Source: CADCUY01 sp964242735
GTDB lineage: Bacteria > Actinomycetota > Actinomycetes > Actinomycetales > Quadrisphaeraceae
Reading direction: 5' to 3'
NCBI GenBank assembly: GCA_964242735.1
Contig: CAXTAK010000002.1
Coordinates: 62,001 to 126,000 of the forward strand
DNA: 64,000 nucleotides
In this document: positions 8,544 through 15,879 of the stretch, piece by piece
Layout of the letters: every line of letters begins with the position of its first letter
Numbering within the stretch: the stretch's first letter is position 1
Translations under genes and position numbers: made by a program
The notes under the pieces: generated by a model
Seen by the model: only the letters and a program-made list of their open reading frames with translations
Databases searched by the model: none
Told to the model about the DNA's origin: nothing

Positions 8544-9239
8544 TCAGCTGGCCCCGCCACCGAACGCGAAGCCGGCGTCCTGCGGCTGGGCGACCGCGGG
8601 TCGACCCGGCAGTGCCGCGCCGCGGCTCTCCAGATCACGCAGCTGCGACTCCAGGTAGGACTTCATGCGGTTTCGGTAGTCGCGCTCGAAGGCCCGCAGC
8701 TCGTCGATCTTGCGCTCCAGCACCACCCGCTCGTGGTCGAGGCTGCCCAGGGTCTGGCGCTGCTTCTCCTCGGCGTCGCGCAGCAGCTTCCCAGCACGGT
8801 CCTTGGCCTCGCCGAGGATCCTGTCGCGCTGCTCCTCGCCGCTGCGCACGAAGTCGTCGTGGAGCTTCTGAGCCAGGGCGAGCATCCCCGTCGCGGCCTC
8901 GGGCGCCTGCCCGGGGGCGCTCGCGGCCGGTGGGCCGGTCGTCGCCAGCGGCGCCACCGGGGGCGGCGGGGCGGGTGCGGCGGGGCGCTCGAGGGGCACC
9001 ACGACGCCGCGGGGCTCCTCGCGGGGCGCCGGCTCGCGCACCCCGGTGCGGCCCAGCTCGGCCCCCTGGCGCTCAGCGGCGGCCAGCTTCTGGCGGAGCT
9101 GCTCGTTCTCGGTGGTCAACCGGCGCAGCTCACCGACGACCTCGTCGAGGAAGTCGTCGACCTCGTCCTGGTCGTAGCCCTCCCGGAACTTCGTCGGCTG
9201 GAACCGCTTGTTGACCACGTCATCAGGCGTCAAGACCAC
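8544..9239 (-). CDS. divIVA: DivIVA/Wag31 polar growth protein
   Basis: This is the coiled-coil scaffold that marks negatively curved poles and directs tip growth in actinobacteria. The N-terminal lipid-binding region (LTPDDVVNKRF, GYDQDEVDDFLDEV) is followed by a coiled coil, a Pro/Ala linker (about residues 70-115), and a second long coiled coil from about 120 to 205. The GTG at 9239 gives the usual short N-terminus before LTP and has AGAGGTG 6 nt upstream. A GTG three codons further up (9248) is possible but lacks a spaced ribosome site. It lies in the usual place after yggT and sepF. Confidence 0.94.
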   Translation of the reverse strand: MVLTPDDVVNKRFQPTKFREGYDQDEVDDFLDEVVGELRRLTTENEQLRQKLAAAERQGAELGRTGVREPAPREEPRGVVVPLERPAAPAPPPPVAPLATTGPPAASAPGQAPEAATGMLALAQKLHDDFVRSGEEQRDRILGEAKDRAGKLLRDAEEKQRQTLGSLDHERVVLERKIDELRAFERDYRNRMKSYLESQLRDLESRGAALPGRPAVAQPQDAGFAFGGGAS

Positions 9240-9299
9240 CTGCGTCACCTCTTCGGGTCCTGGTGCGGGCGTCCGCTGCGCCGCATCGTCTGCCGGCTC

Positions 9300-9305
9300 A
9301 CGGTA
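9300..9305 (-). promoter_or_regulatory. Candidate divIVA -10 element
   Basis: On the minus strand the sequence TG-TACCGT resembles an extended -10 and lies about 60 nt upstream of the divIVA start, in the 121-bp spacer after yggT. No clear -35 was seen. Confidence 0.3.
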
Positions 9306-9360
9306 CAGGTCAGGGGACGGCTGGCGGCGGCTGTCGGGCCTGCCACGCCGGCGGGAGGAC

Positions 9361-9651
9361 TCATCGGGCGAGGTTGTTGAGCACCGAGTACGCGAGGGAC
9401 ACCACGATGAACAGGAGGAAGAAGGACAGGTCGAGCTGGATGCCGCCGAGCCGTATGGGCTTGATGACCCGTCGCAGGGAGCGCAGCGGCGGGTCCGTCA
9501 CGGTGAACACGCCCTCCGCCACGACGAGCGCGGGCCCGCGCGGGCGCCAGTCCCGCGCGAAGAGCATGACCCAGTCGAGGACCAGGCGTGCGACCAGGGC
9601 GATGAGGAACAGGAGAACCACCAGCGCGAGCAGGGCGAAGACGGCGGTCAC
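9361..9651 (-). CDS. YggT-family integral membrane protein
   Basis: A 96-residue protein with two hydrophobic segments (about 3-25 and 70-92) and the family motif TDPPLRSLRRVIKP between them. YggT proteins sit in the membrane near the division machinery genes; a role in septum placement or osmotic tolerance has been proposed, but the biochemical activity is unknown. The GTG at 9651 gives the standard family length. An upstream in-frame start at 9690 would add 13 polar residues. The gene lies between sepF and divIVA, the usual actinobacterial order. Confidence 0.88.
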   Translation of the reverse strand: MTAVFALLALVVLLFLIALVARLVLDWVMLFARDWRPRGPALVVAEGVFTVTDPPLRSLRRVIKPIRLGGIQLDLSFFLLFIVVSLAYSVLNNLAR

Positions 9652-9686
9652 GCGACCATCATCCCCCCGCCCCGGCGTCCGGTCCG

Positions 9687-9728
9687 CCACCGCGCCGCGC
9701 CGGCGGCGGCGCGGCGCCGGCGCGGTGG
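9687..9728. terminator. GC-rich inverted repeat between sepF and yggT
   Basis: CCACCGCGCC (9687-9696) and GGCGCGGTGG (9719-9728) form a perfect 10-bp stem, extendable by one pair. The 20-nt loop can itself fold. It starts 8 nt after the sepF stop and lies about 36 nt before yggT. There is no T-tract, so it could be an imperfect terminator, an attenuator or a processing/stability element. Confidence 0.4.
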
Positions 9729-9735
9729 GGGCGGG

Positions 9736-10305
9736 TCAGGACTGGTTGAAGAGGTGTGCGGGGCGCGCCGGAGGGGCCTCGCCCGTCACGGTGACGTGCT
9801 CGGGCGAGAGGAGGAAGACCTTGTTGGTCACGCGTTCGATGCTGCCGCGGAGACCGAAGACCAGACCGGCGGAGAAGTCGACGAGCCGCTTGGCGTCGGC
9901 GTCCGTCATGTCGGTGAGGTTCATGATCACCGGGGTGCCGCCGCGGAAGCTCTCCCCGATGCTCTTGGCCTCGTTGTAGGTGCGCGGGTGGATGGTGGTG
10001 ATGCGCCGCAGCTCCGGCGCCGACTGGGCGACCGGTGCGGTGGCGCCGAAGCGGGGGTGCAGCGGGGTCACGACGCCGCCGTGGCCGTGCCGCCGCTCGA
10101 CGCCACCGGTGTCGTGGGCCTCGCGCCCCGCACCCTCGACCTCGTCGGCATCGTCCACGGTCTCCCACTCCTCGGGGCGCTCGCCCAGGTCCTCGGTGCC
10201 CATCCGGTGGCTGCCCCCGCTGCGGTGCAGCTGGTGGGGGTCGTCGTACTCGTCGGTCTCCGCCAGGCCGAGGTACTCCATCGTCTTGCGCAGTGCACCT
10301 GCCAT
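9736..10305 (-). CDS. sepF: SepF cell-division protein
   Basis: The 189-residue protein anchors FtsZ to the membrane in bacteria without FtsA, as in actinobacteria. It begins with a short amphipathic helix (MAGALRKTMEYLGL) used for membrane binding. An acidic, His-rich linker of about 70 residues follows. The conserved SepF core then begins around residue 100 (RRITTIHPRTYNEAKSIGE, PVIMNLTDM, AKRLVDFSAGL, FLLSPEHV). The ATG has GAGGAG 6 nt upstream. FtsZ in this window ends in the DDDIDVPDWLK tail that SepF is expected to bind. A phased repeat array lies just upstream. Confidence 0.95.
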   Translation of the reverse strand: MAGALRKTMEYLGLAETDEYDDPHQLHRSGGSHRMGTEDLGERPEEWETVDDADEVEGAGREAHDTGGVERRHGHGGVVTPLHPRFGATAPVAQSAPELRRITTIHPRTYNEAKSIGESFRGGTPVIMNLTDMTDADAKRLVDFSAGLVFGLRGSIERVTNKVFLLSPEHVTVTGEAPPARPAHLFNQS

Positions 10306-10352
10306 CGCTAGCTCCTCAACCCGCTGTGGCCCGCGCCGAGCACCCCTCGGCT

Positions 10353-10385
10353 GTCACACCAATCACACCAGTAACCGTGGTCACA
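10353..10385 (-). promoter_or_regulatory. Four 9-bp-phased GTCACA-like repeats upstream of sepF (MtrA-box-like)
   Basis: GTCACA (10353), ATCACA (10362), GTAACC (10371) and GTCACA (10380) start exactly 9 bp apart on the plus strand. The array lies 48-80 bp upstream of the sepF ATG, in the short spacer after yggS. Hexamer direct repeats with 3-bp spacing are typical of OmpR-family regulators. GTCACAgcg-type repeats are described for mycobacterial MtrA, which controls cell-wall and division genes. The array is directly visible; the identity of the regulator is inference. Confidence 0.5.
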
Positions 10386-10387
10386 CG

Positions 10388-11107
10388 CTAGTGCATCGGG
10401 GGGCGTGTTCCCAGCACGGCAGAACCCAGCCGTACGAGGGTGGCTCCGCAGGCCACCGCCGCCTCCACGTCACCGCTCATCCCCGCGCTGACGGCGGTCG
10501 CACCGGGGTGGAGCGCCACGAGCGCCGCGGAGTGCTCCGCGAGGGCTCCGAAGGCCTCCACCGGGTCCGCCCCCAGCGGGGCCAGGCCCATCACCCCGGC
10601 CAGCACGAGCCCCTCCGCCCGCTCCACGGCCTCGGCCAGCGCCGGCAGCTCCCCGGGCGCCGCGCCCCCACGACCCGCTCCCCCAGCGGCGTCCCCGGCA
10701 CCCAGCCGCACCTGCAGCAGGCACCGGAGGCTGCGGCCGGCCACGACCGCTCCGCGCGAGAGGGCGAGCACGAGGCGGGCGCGGTCCACGCTGTGGACGA
10801 CGTCGGCCCACGCCGCGACCGCGGCGGCCTTGTTCGTCTGGACCTGACCCACCTGGTGCCAGCTCAGTCGCAGGTCGGCGCACATCGCGACCTTCGCGCT
10901 GGCCTCGGGCTCCCTGCTCTCCCCCACCTGGTCGACCCCGAGCCCCGCGAGGAGGCGGACGTCGGTGGCGGGGAAGGTCTTGGTCACCACGACCAGCTCC
11001 GCCGCGCCGTCGGCGCGACCCGCGGCGCGCTCGGCGCTGCGGACCCGGGCCCGGGCCGCGGCCAACGACGCGCCGAGCTCCTCCCGGCGCTGCGCTGCGC
11101 GGGTCAC
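10388..11107 (-). CDS. yggS: YggS/PROSC-family PLP homeostasis protein
   Basis: This 239-residue alanine-racemase-fold protein binds pyridoxal phosphate and helps balance intracellular PLP. The cofactor lysine lies in ELVVVTKTFPATDV near the N-terminus. Other family motifs are SWHQVGQVQTNK, GVMGLAPLGADP and a C-terminal SAGMSGDVEAAVACGATLVRLGSAVLG stretch. The GTG at 11107 overlaps the pgeF stop by 4 nt and gives the usual family N-terminus; the longer frame runs into pgeF. The gene order ftsZ-pgeF-yggS-sepF is conserved in actinobacteria. Confidence 0.92.
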   Translation of the reverse strand: MTRAAQRREELGASLAAARARVRSAERAAGRADGAAELVVVTKTFPATDVRLLAGLGVDQVGESREPEASAKVAMCADLRLSWHQVGQVQTNKAAAVAAWADVVHSVDRARLVLALSRGAVVAGRSLRCLLQVRLGAGDAAGGAGRGGAAPGELPALAEAVERAEGLVLAGVMGLAPLGADPVEAFGALAEHSAALVALHPGATAVSAGMSGDVEAAVACGATLVRLGSAVLGTRPPMH

Positions 11108-11784
11108 CGGTGGGCGTCGCGCCAGACGACGCCAGCGCCGCGACCTGTGGCCGCTCCGTCGCGGCGCACCGAGAACAGCCGGTCGTCCTCGCGGGTGCAG
11201 CCCGGCACCCGGAGCGCGGGGACACCGGCGGTCGCCAGCTGGGCCAGGACCCCTGCCGCGACGTCCAGGGCCGGCGTTCCGGCGGCAGTGGTGGCCCAGC
11301 TGGCGCGGTGGCGGGAGGCGACGTCGTCGCGCAGGGCGAGGGGCACCTCGTAGCACCTCCCGCACACCGACGGGCCCAGGACGGCCACGGGATCGATCGC
11401 GCCCAGGTCGCGCACCGCAGAGACCAGGGCGGGCACCACGCCGAGGTCCATGCCGCGCCGGCCGGCGTGCGCCACCCCGACGGGCCCACCGGCACCCGGG
11501 CCGCGGCCGACCCCGCCGTCGAGGACCAACACGGGCACGCAGTCGGCGACCACGACCGCCAAGGCGAGGCCGGGCTCGGTGGTGACCAGGGCGTCGGCCG
11601 TCGGCGACGGGTCACCGGCGCGCACCTGCGCCACCTCGCGCCCGTGGACCTGGTCGGCCACCACGAGCTCGCCCACACCGGCGGGCAGGGCGGCCAGCAG
11701 CCGCGCCCTGTTCTCCGCCACGGCGACGGGGTCGTCCGCGACGTGGGTGGCGAGGTTCAACCCGGCCGCGGGACCGCGGCTCAC
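11104..11784 (-). CDS. pgeF: Peptidoglycan editing factor PgeF (YfiH/laccase-domain family)
   Basis: YfiH-type proteins form a multicopper-oxidase-like fold with a Cys-His-His metal site and have been linked to removing L-Ser-containing errors from peptidoglycan precursors. All three motifs are present: QVHGREV (His), VADCVPVLV (Cys) and AHAGRRG (His). The annotated GTG at 11784 is the first usable canonical start. However, family-like sequence (GWALTGRAGGVSRGP) continues upstream in frame. No ATG, GTG or TTG is found back to the ftsZ stop, so a non-canonical start between 11785 and 11880 is possible. It precedes yggS with a GTGA overlap. Confidence 0.9.
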   Translation of the reverse strand: MSRGPAAGLNLATHVADDPVAVAENRARLLAALPAGVGELVVADQVHGREVAQVRAGDPSPTADALVTTEPGLALAVVVADCVPVLVLDGGVGRGPGAGGPVGVAHAGRRGMDLGVVPALVSAVRDLGAIDPVAVLGPSVCGRCYEVPLALRDDVASRHRASWATTAAGTPALDVAAGVLAQLATAGVPALRVPGCTREDDRLFSVRRDGAATGRGAGVVWRDAHR

Positions 11785-11879
11785 CCCACCAGCGCGCCCG
11801 GTCAGCGCCCACCCCGCACCGGGAGCGAGCCCGCTCCGGTGCAGGGGGCCGTCGGTGTCGCCGGTGGCGTCGTCGACGG

Positions 11880-13277
11880 CTACTTCAACCAGTCCGGGAC
11901 GTCGATGTCGTCGTCGGTGTGCCGGCTCGCCCGTGGGCGCAGCGGGCTCGGGGTGCCCACGGCGTACGGGTCGTACTGCCCCGGGCCGCCCTGGGGGTCG
12001 CCCTCGTCGAGGGGCTCGTCCTCGACCTGCGGTGATGGCAGGTCCTCGTCGCGGCGCCAGTCGCCGTAGCCCTGCGCCGGGGAGCGTCGCGGCGCGGGCG
12101 CCGGAGCACCACCGCGCTGGGGCGCGGGCGCCGGCTCCTCGGCGGCCGTCAGGTCCACCGACTTCGGCGGGAGGGCGGCCTGCGCGACGGGGGCGGGCAC
12201 GGGGGCGCTCTGGCGGCCCACCACGGGCACCGGCCCGGTGCTGTGGCTGCGCGGTCCGGCGGTCGAGATCGGACCGGTGCCCGCGTAGCCCGCCGTCGCG
12301 CCGCGGCGCTCCTGGCGGGCGGTCTGGGGCGAGCCGCCGTCGAAGCCCGCGGCGATCACGGTGACGCGGACGTCGTCGCCGAGGGCGTCGTCGATGACGG
12401 CCCCGAAGATGATGTTCGCCTCGGGGTGCGCCGCCTCCTGCACCATGCGGGCGGCCTCGTTGATCTCGAACAGCCCGAGGTCGGCCCCGCCCTGCACCGA
12501 GATGAGCACTCCGTGGGCGCCGTCGATGCTCGCCTCGAGCAGCGGGGAGGAGATCGCCAGCTCCGCGGCCTGCACCGCGCGGTCCTCACCACGGGCCGAA
12601 CCGATGCCCATCAGGGCGCTGCCGGCGTTGGACATCACCGACTTGACGTCGGCGAAGTCGAGGTTGATCAGACCCGGGGTGGTGATGAGGTCGGTGATGC
12701 CCTGCACGCCCTGGAGCAGCACCTGGTCGGCGCTCTTGAACGCGTCGAGGACGCTGATGCCCCGGTCGCTGATCGAGAGCAGCCGGTCGTTGGGGATGAT
12801 GATCAGGGTGTCGACCTGCTCGCGCAGCTCGGCGATGCCCGCCTCGGCGCTCGTGGCGCGGCGGCGACCCTCGAAGGTGAAGGGGCGGGTGACCACGCCG
12901 ATGGTCAGGGCCGAGAGGCTGCGGGCGATGCGGGCGACGACCGGGGCACCGCCGGTACCGGTGCCGCCGCCCTCACCAGCGGTGACGAAGACCATGTCGG
13001 CGCCGCGCAGGACCTCCTCGATCTCGTCGGCGTGGTCCTCGGCCGCCTTGCGCCCCACCTCGGGGTCGGCGCCGGCGCCGAGCCCTCGGGTGAGCTCGCG
13101 CCCGACGTCGAGCTTCACGTCCGCGTCGGACATCAGCAGCGCCTGGGCGTCGGTGTTGACGGCGATGAACTCCACGCCCTTGAGGCCGACGTCGATCATG
13201 CGGTTGACGGCGTTGACGCCGCCACCGCCGACCCCGACCACCTTGATGACCGCCAGGTAGTTCTGCGGTGCGCTCAC
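11880..13277 (-). CDS. ftsZ: Cell-division GTPase FtsZ
   Basis: This 465-residue tubulin homologue polymerises into the Z ring. The N-terminal GTPase has VGVGGGGVNAVNRM near residue 14 and the tubulin signature GGGTGTG at 103-109. The T7 loop region is FADVKSVMSNAG. The C-terminal linker is long and Pro/Ala-rich (about 325-450) and ends in DDDIDVPDWLK, the conserved peptide bound by SepF and FtsW. The GTG at 13277 follows AGGAG by 4 nt and gives the standard N-terminus SAPQNYLAVIKVVG; the longer frame to 13400 lacks conservation. A 283-bp spacer with a promoter separates it from ftsQ. Confidence 0.97.
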   Translation of the reverse strand: MSAPQNYLAVIKVVGVGGGGVNAVNRMIDVGLKGVEFIAVNTDAQALLMSDADVKLDVGRELTRGLGAGADPEVGRKAAEDHADEIEEVLRGADMVFVTAGEGGGTGTGGAPVVARIARSLSALTIGVVTRPFTFEGRRRATSAEAGIAELREQVDTLIIIPNDRLLSISDRGISVLDAFKSADQVLLQGVQGITDLITTPGLINLDFADVKSVMSNAGSALMGIGSARGEDRAVQAAELAISSPLLEASIDGAHGVLISVQGGADLGLFEINEAARMVQEAAHPEANIIFGAVIDDALGDDVRVTVIAAGFDGGSPQTARQERRGATAGYAGTGPISTAGPRSHSTGPVPVVGRQSAPVPAPVAQAALPPKSVDLTAAEEPAPAPQRGGAPAPAPRRSPAQGYGDWRRDEDLPSPQVEDEPLDEGDPQGGPGQYDPYAVGTPSPLRPRASRHTDDDIDVPDWLK

Positions 13278-13420
13278 CGATCTCCTGCTCTCGCTGCTCG
13301 TCCTCGGGCCTGTCCCCGCTGAGGTGGTGCCTCTGGTCCGGCGGCCCGCGGCCTGCCCACCCGCTGGCGGCGGCCACGGCTGTCGCCGCGTCGTCACCAC
13401 CGGAGCTGCACTGACCTGTC

Positions 13421-13450
13421 ACCGTAGGCGCGCACGCGCCCGTGTGACAA
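13421..13450 (-). promoter_or_regulatory. ftsZ promoter (TTGTCA-N18-TACGGT)
   Basis: Within the 283-bp ftsQ-ftsZ spacer the minus strand shows a -35-like TTGTCA (13445-13450) and a -10 TACGGT (13421-13426) 18 nt apart. The start site would be near 13414, giving a leader of about 137 nt. The spacer is filled by the inverted repeat GGCGCG-CA-CGCGCC (13427-13440), a possible operator. The remainder of 13278-13560 shows nothing else I can support. Confidence 0.5.
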
Positions 13451-13560
13451 CGTTCCACGCCGAGCTTCTCACAGCGGGGCCGGTGCTCCGGACGGGGCAG
13501 GACCTGCGGCGGGCCACCCCGGCGCCCTGGGAGCGCCCCCGCGTCAGCGCTGGCGAGTGA

Positions 13561-14418
13561 TCACCAGGTGGCGGGAGCGGCGGGAGCGCTGACGTCGAAG
13601 CCGACCGCCGCCGGCGCCCGGGCGCGCAGCAGGTCGAGCACGGCGACCTTGTCCGCGGTGGCCTCGGAGCTCCCCCAGCGCACCAGCGCCCCACCGCGCA
13701 GCGTCAGGCGGACGTCGTCGGGGCTGACGGCCTCGACGCGCTCCACCTGCGCGCGCAGCCCTTCGGGCAGGGCCCGGGCCACCTCGCTGGCCGCCCGGAC
13801 GGCGCCCTGGCCGGCACGCGGGGCGACGCGGACCAGCGGCAGGTCACCGGGCGCTGCGTCGACGGTGGTGATCACCGCCCCGGCGGCGTCGACCAGTGCC
13901 ACGCCGTCCTGCGCGGGGACCCCCGCCACGGGCACCCGCTCGCGCACGCGCACCTCCACCCCGCGGGGCCAGCGGCGCACCAGCTGGACGTCGGCGACGT
14001 AGGGGCTGTCGGCGAGGCGGGCCCGCACGGCGTCCTCGTCGAGGCGGAGCAGGGGGGTGCCCACCTGCGGGGCGGCCGCGCCGCGGACCACCGCGGGGTC
14101 GGTGCGGACGGCGCCGGTGGTGCTGACCACCTCGAGGCGGGTCAGCGGGGTGGCGAGCAGAGCCGCCGCGGCGGCGCCCGAGAGCAGGACCAGCGCGAGG
14201 GCCGCCAGCGACCAGCGCCGCCCGCTCCCCGACCACCACCACCGCCTCGCCACCCTCGGTGGGCGACGTCCTGACCGGCCTGGTCGGGGGCCTGCCGAGC
14301 GCCTCGAGCCGCGCCGCGGCAGCGGCAGGGCGGGTCCGGCGCCGCCGACGGACCGGCGGGTCGGCGGCGGTGCGGGGGGTGGCGCCGGGACGCGCGGCGC
14401 CGGGGGACGGCGGGGCAC
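13561..14418 (-). CDS. ftsQ: Divisome protein FtsQ (POTRA domain)
   Basis: This bitopic membrane protein links early and late divisome proteins through FtsL and FtsB-like partners. It has a basic, Pro/Arg-rich cytoplasmic tail of about 70 residues. One transmembrane helix follows (about 70-92, ALALVLLSGAAAAALLA). Then comes a POTRA domain, with PLTRLEVVSTTGAVRTDPAVVRG and SPYVADVQLVRRWPRGVEVRVRERVP. A small FtsQ-type beta domain forms the C-terminus. The GTG at 14418 lies 3 nt after the murC stop. Length (285 aa) is typical for actinobacteria. Confidence 0.92.
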   Translation of the reverse strand: MPRRPPAPRVPAPPPAPPPTRRSVGGAGPALPLPRRGSRRSAGPRPGRSGRRPPRVARRWWWSGSGRRWSLAALALVLLSGAAAAALLATPLTRLEVVSTTGAVRTDPAVVRGAAAPQVGTPLLRLDEDAVRARLADSPYVADVQLVRRWPRGVEVRVRERVPVAGVPAQDGVALVDAAGAVITTVDAAPGDLPLVRVAPRAGQGAVRAASEVARALPEGLRAQVERVEAVSPDDVRLTLRGGALVRWGSSEATADKVAVLDLLRARAPAAVGFDVSAPAAPATW

Positions 14419-14421
14419 GCC

Positions 14422-15879
14422 TCAGCCCCCGGGGGCGCCGTCGGCGCTGTCGGCGCCCAGCAGGGCCAGCACGTGGCCCGCCACCTCGGTGACGTCCCCG
14501 GCGCCGATGGTGAGCACGACGTCGCCGGGCCCGACGCGCCCGGCGGCTGCCGCAGCGGCGTCGTCCCAGCGCGGCACCCACGCCACCCGGTCACCCGGCA
14601 GCGCGACGGCGGCGGCGACCAGCGCCCCGGTGACCCCCGCGACGGGGTCCTCCCGGGCGGCGTAGACGTCCATGACGACCACCTCGTCGGCGTCCGACAG
14701 GGCAGCGCCGAAGTCCGCGGCGAAGGTGGCGGTGCGGCTGTAGAGGTGCGGTTGGAAGACCACGCACAACCGGCCCGCCCCGGCGACACCCCGGCCGGTG
14801 GCGACCGCCGCCGCGACCTTGGCGGGGTTGTGCGCGTAGTCGTCGTAGACGCGCACGCCACCGGCGGTCCCCCGCGGCTCGAAGCGCCGGCGGGTGCCGG
14901 TGTACGAGGCCAGTCCCGCCGCGGCGTCGTCCGGGGCCAGCCCGAGGACCAGGGCGGCGGAGAAGGCGGCGGCGGCGTCGAGCGCGTTGTGCCACCCGGG
15001 CACCCGCAGGGCCACGTCGACCGAGCCCGGCGGGTTCCCGCCCCAGCCGTCGTGGCGCAGGGTGCACGCCGCGCCCCCACCGGTGGGACGCACCCCGTCG
15101 AGGACCACCCCGGCGCCGGGGTGGGCGCCGTAGGTCACCACCGCACCGCCCCCCGCGGCGCGGGCCCGCGCCAGCGCGGCGGAGCCGGGGTCGTCCGCGC
15201 ACGCGACGAGCACCCCCCCGGGCACGATCCGGTCGACGAAGGCGGTGAAGGCGGCCTCGAGCGCCTGCAGGGTCCCGTGGTGGTCGAGGTGGTCGGCAGC
15301 GACGTTGGTGACCACCGCGACGTCGGGGGTGTAGACCAGGAAGGAGGAGTCGGACTCGTCGGCCTCGGCCACGAAGACCCCGCCCGCGCCGTCACGGGCG
15401 TTGGTGCCCGCCCCGGTGAGCTCCCCGCCGATCGCGAAGGAGGGGTCCCACCCCGCGGTGGTGAGGACGACGGCGAGCATCGACGTCGTCGTGGTCTTGC
15501 CGTGGGTGCCCGCGACGGCCACCACCCGCCGCCCCAGCATCACCGACTGCAGGCCCTGCGAGCGGTGCAGGACCCGCAGACCCAGGTCGTGGGCCGCGCG
15601 CAGCTCGGGGTTGTCCTCGCGGATGGCGGACCCGGCGACCACCGTGTCGACCCCGGCGAGGCGGGCGGGGTCGAAGCCGGTGCCGATGCGCGCGCCGGCC
15701 GCCCTCAGCGCCGCGAGCACCGGCACGTCCTTGGCGTCGGAGCCGCTGACGCGGAGCCCGCGCGCGAGCATCACCCGTGCCACCGCCGAGACGCCCACCC
15801 CGCCGACGCCGATGAGGTGCACGGCCCCCAGCTCACCGGGCGGCGGCACGGCGGCGGTGAGGTCGAAGCGGGCGCTCAC
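14422..15879 (-). CDS. murC: UDP-N-acetylmuramate--L-alanine ligase MurC
   Basis: This cytoplasmic ligase adds the first amino acid of the peptidoglycan stem peptide. The 485-residue protein has the N-terminal Rossmann motif VHLIGVGGVGVSAVARV, the ATP loop VAGTHGKTTTTSML near residue 118, and the central ligase motifs NVAADHLDHHG and DDYAHNP. The GTG start overlaps the murG stop by 4 nt (GTGA). Upstream sequence in the same frame belongs to murG antiphase reading and was left out. It is followed 3 nt later by ftsQ. Confidence 0.95.
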   Translation of the reverse strand: MSARFDLTAAVPPPGELGAVHLIGVGGVGVSAVARVMLARGLRVSGSDAKDVPVLAALRAAGARIGTGFDPARLAGVDTVVAGSAIREDNPELRAAHDLGLRVLHRSQGLQSVMLGRRVVAVAGTHGKTTTTSMLAVVLTTAGWDPSFAIGGELTGAGTNARDGAGGVFVAEADESDSSFLVYTPDVAVVTNVAADHLDHHGTLQALEAAFTAFVDRIVPGGVLVACADDPGSAALARARAAGGGAVVTYGAHPGAGVVLDGVRPTGGGAACTLRHDGWGGNPPGSVDVALRVPGWHNALDAAAAFSAALVLGLAPDDAAAGLASYTGTRRRFEPRGTAGGVRVYDDYAHNPAKVAAAVATGRGVAGAGRLCVVFQPHLYSRTATFAADFGAALSDADEVVVMDVYAAREDPVAGVTGALVAAAVALPGDRVAWVPRWDDAAAAAAGRVGPGDVVLTIGAGDVTEVAGHVLALLGADSADGAPGG

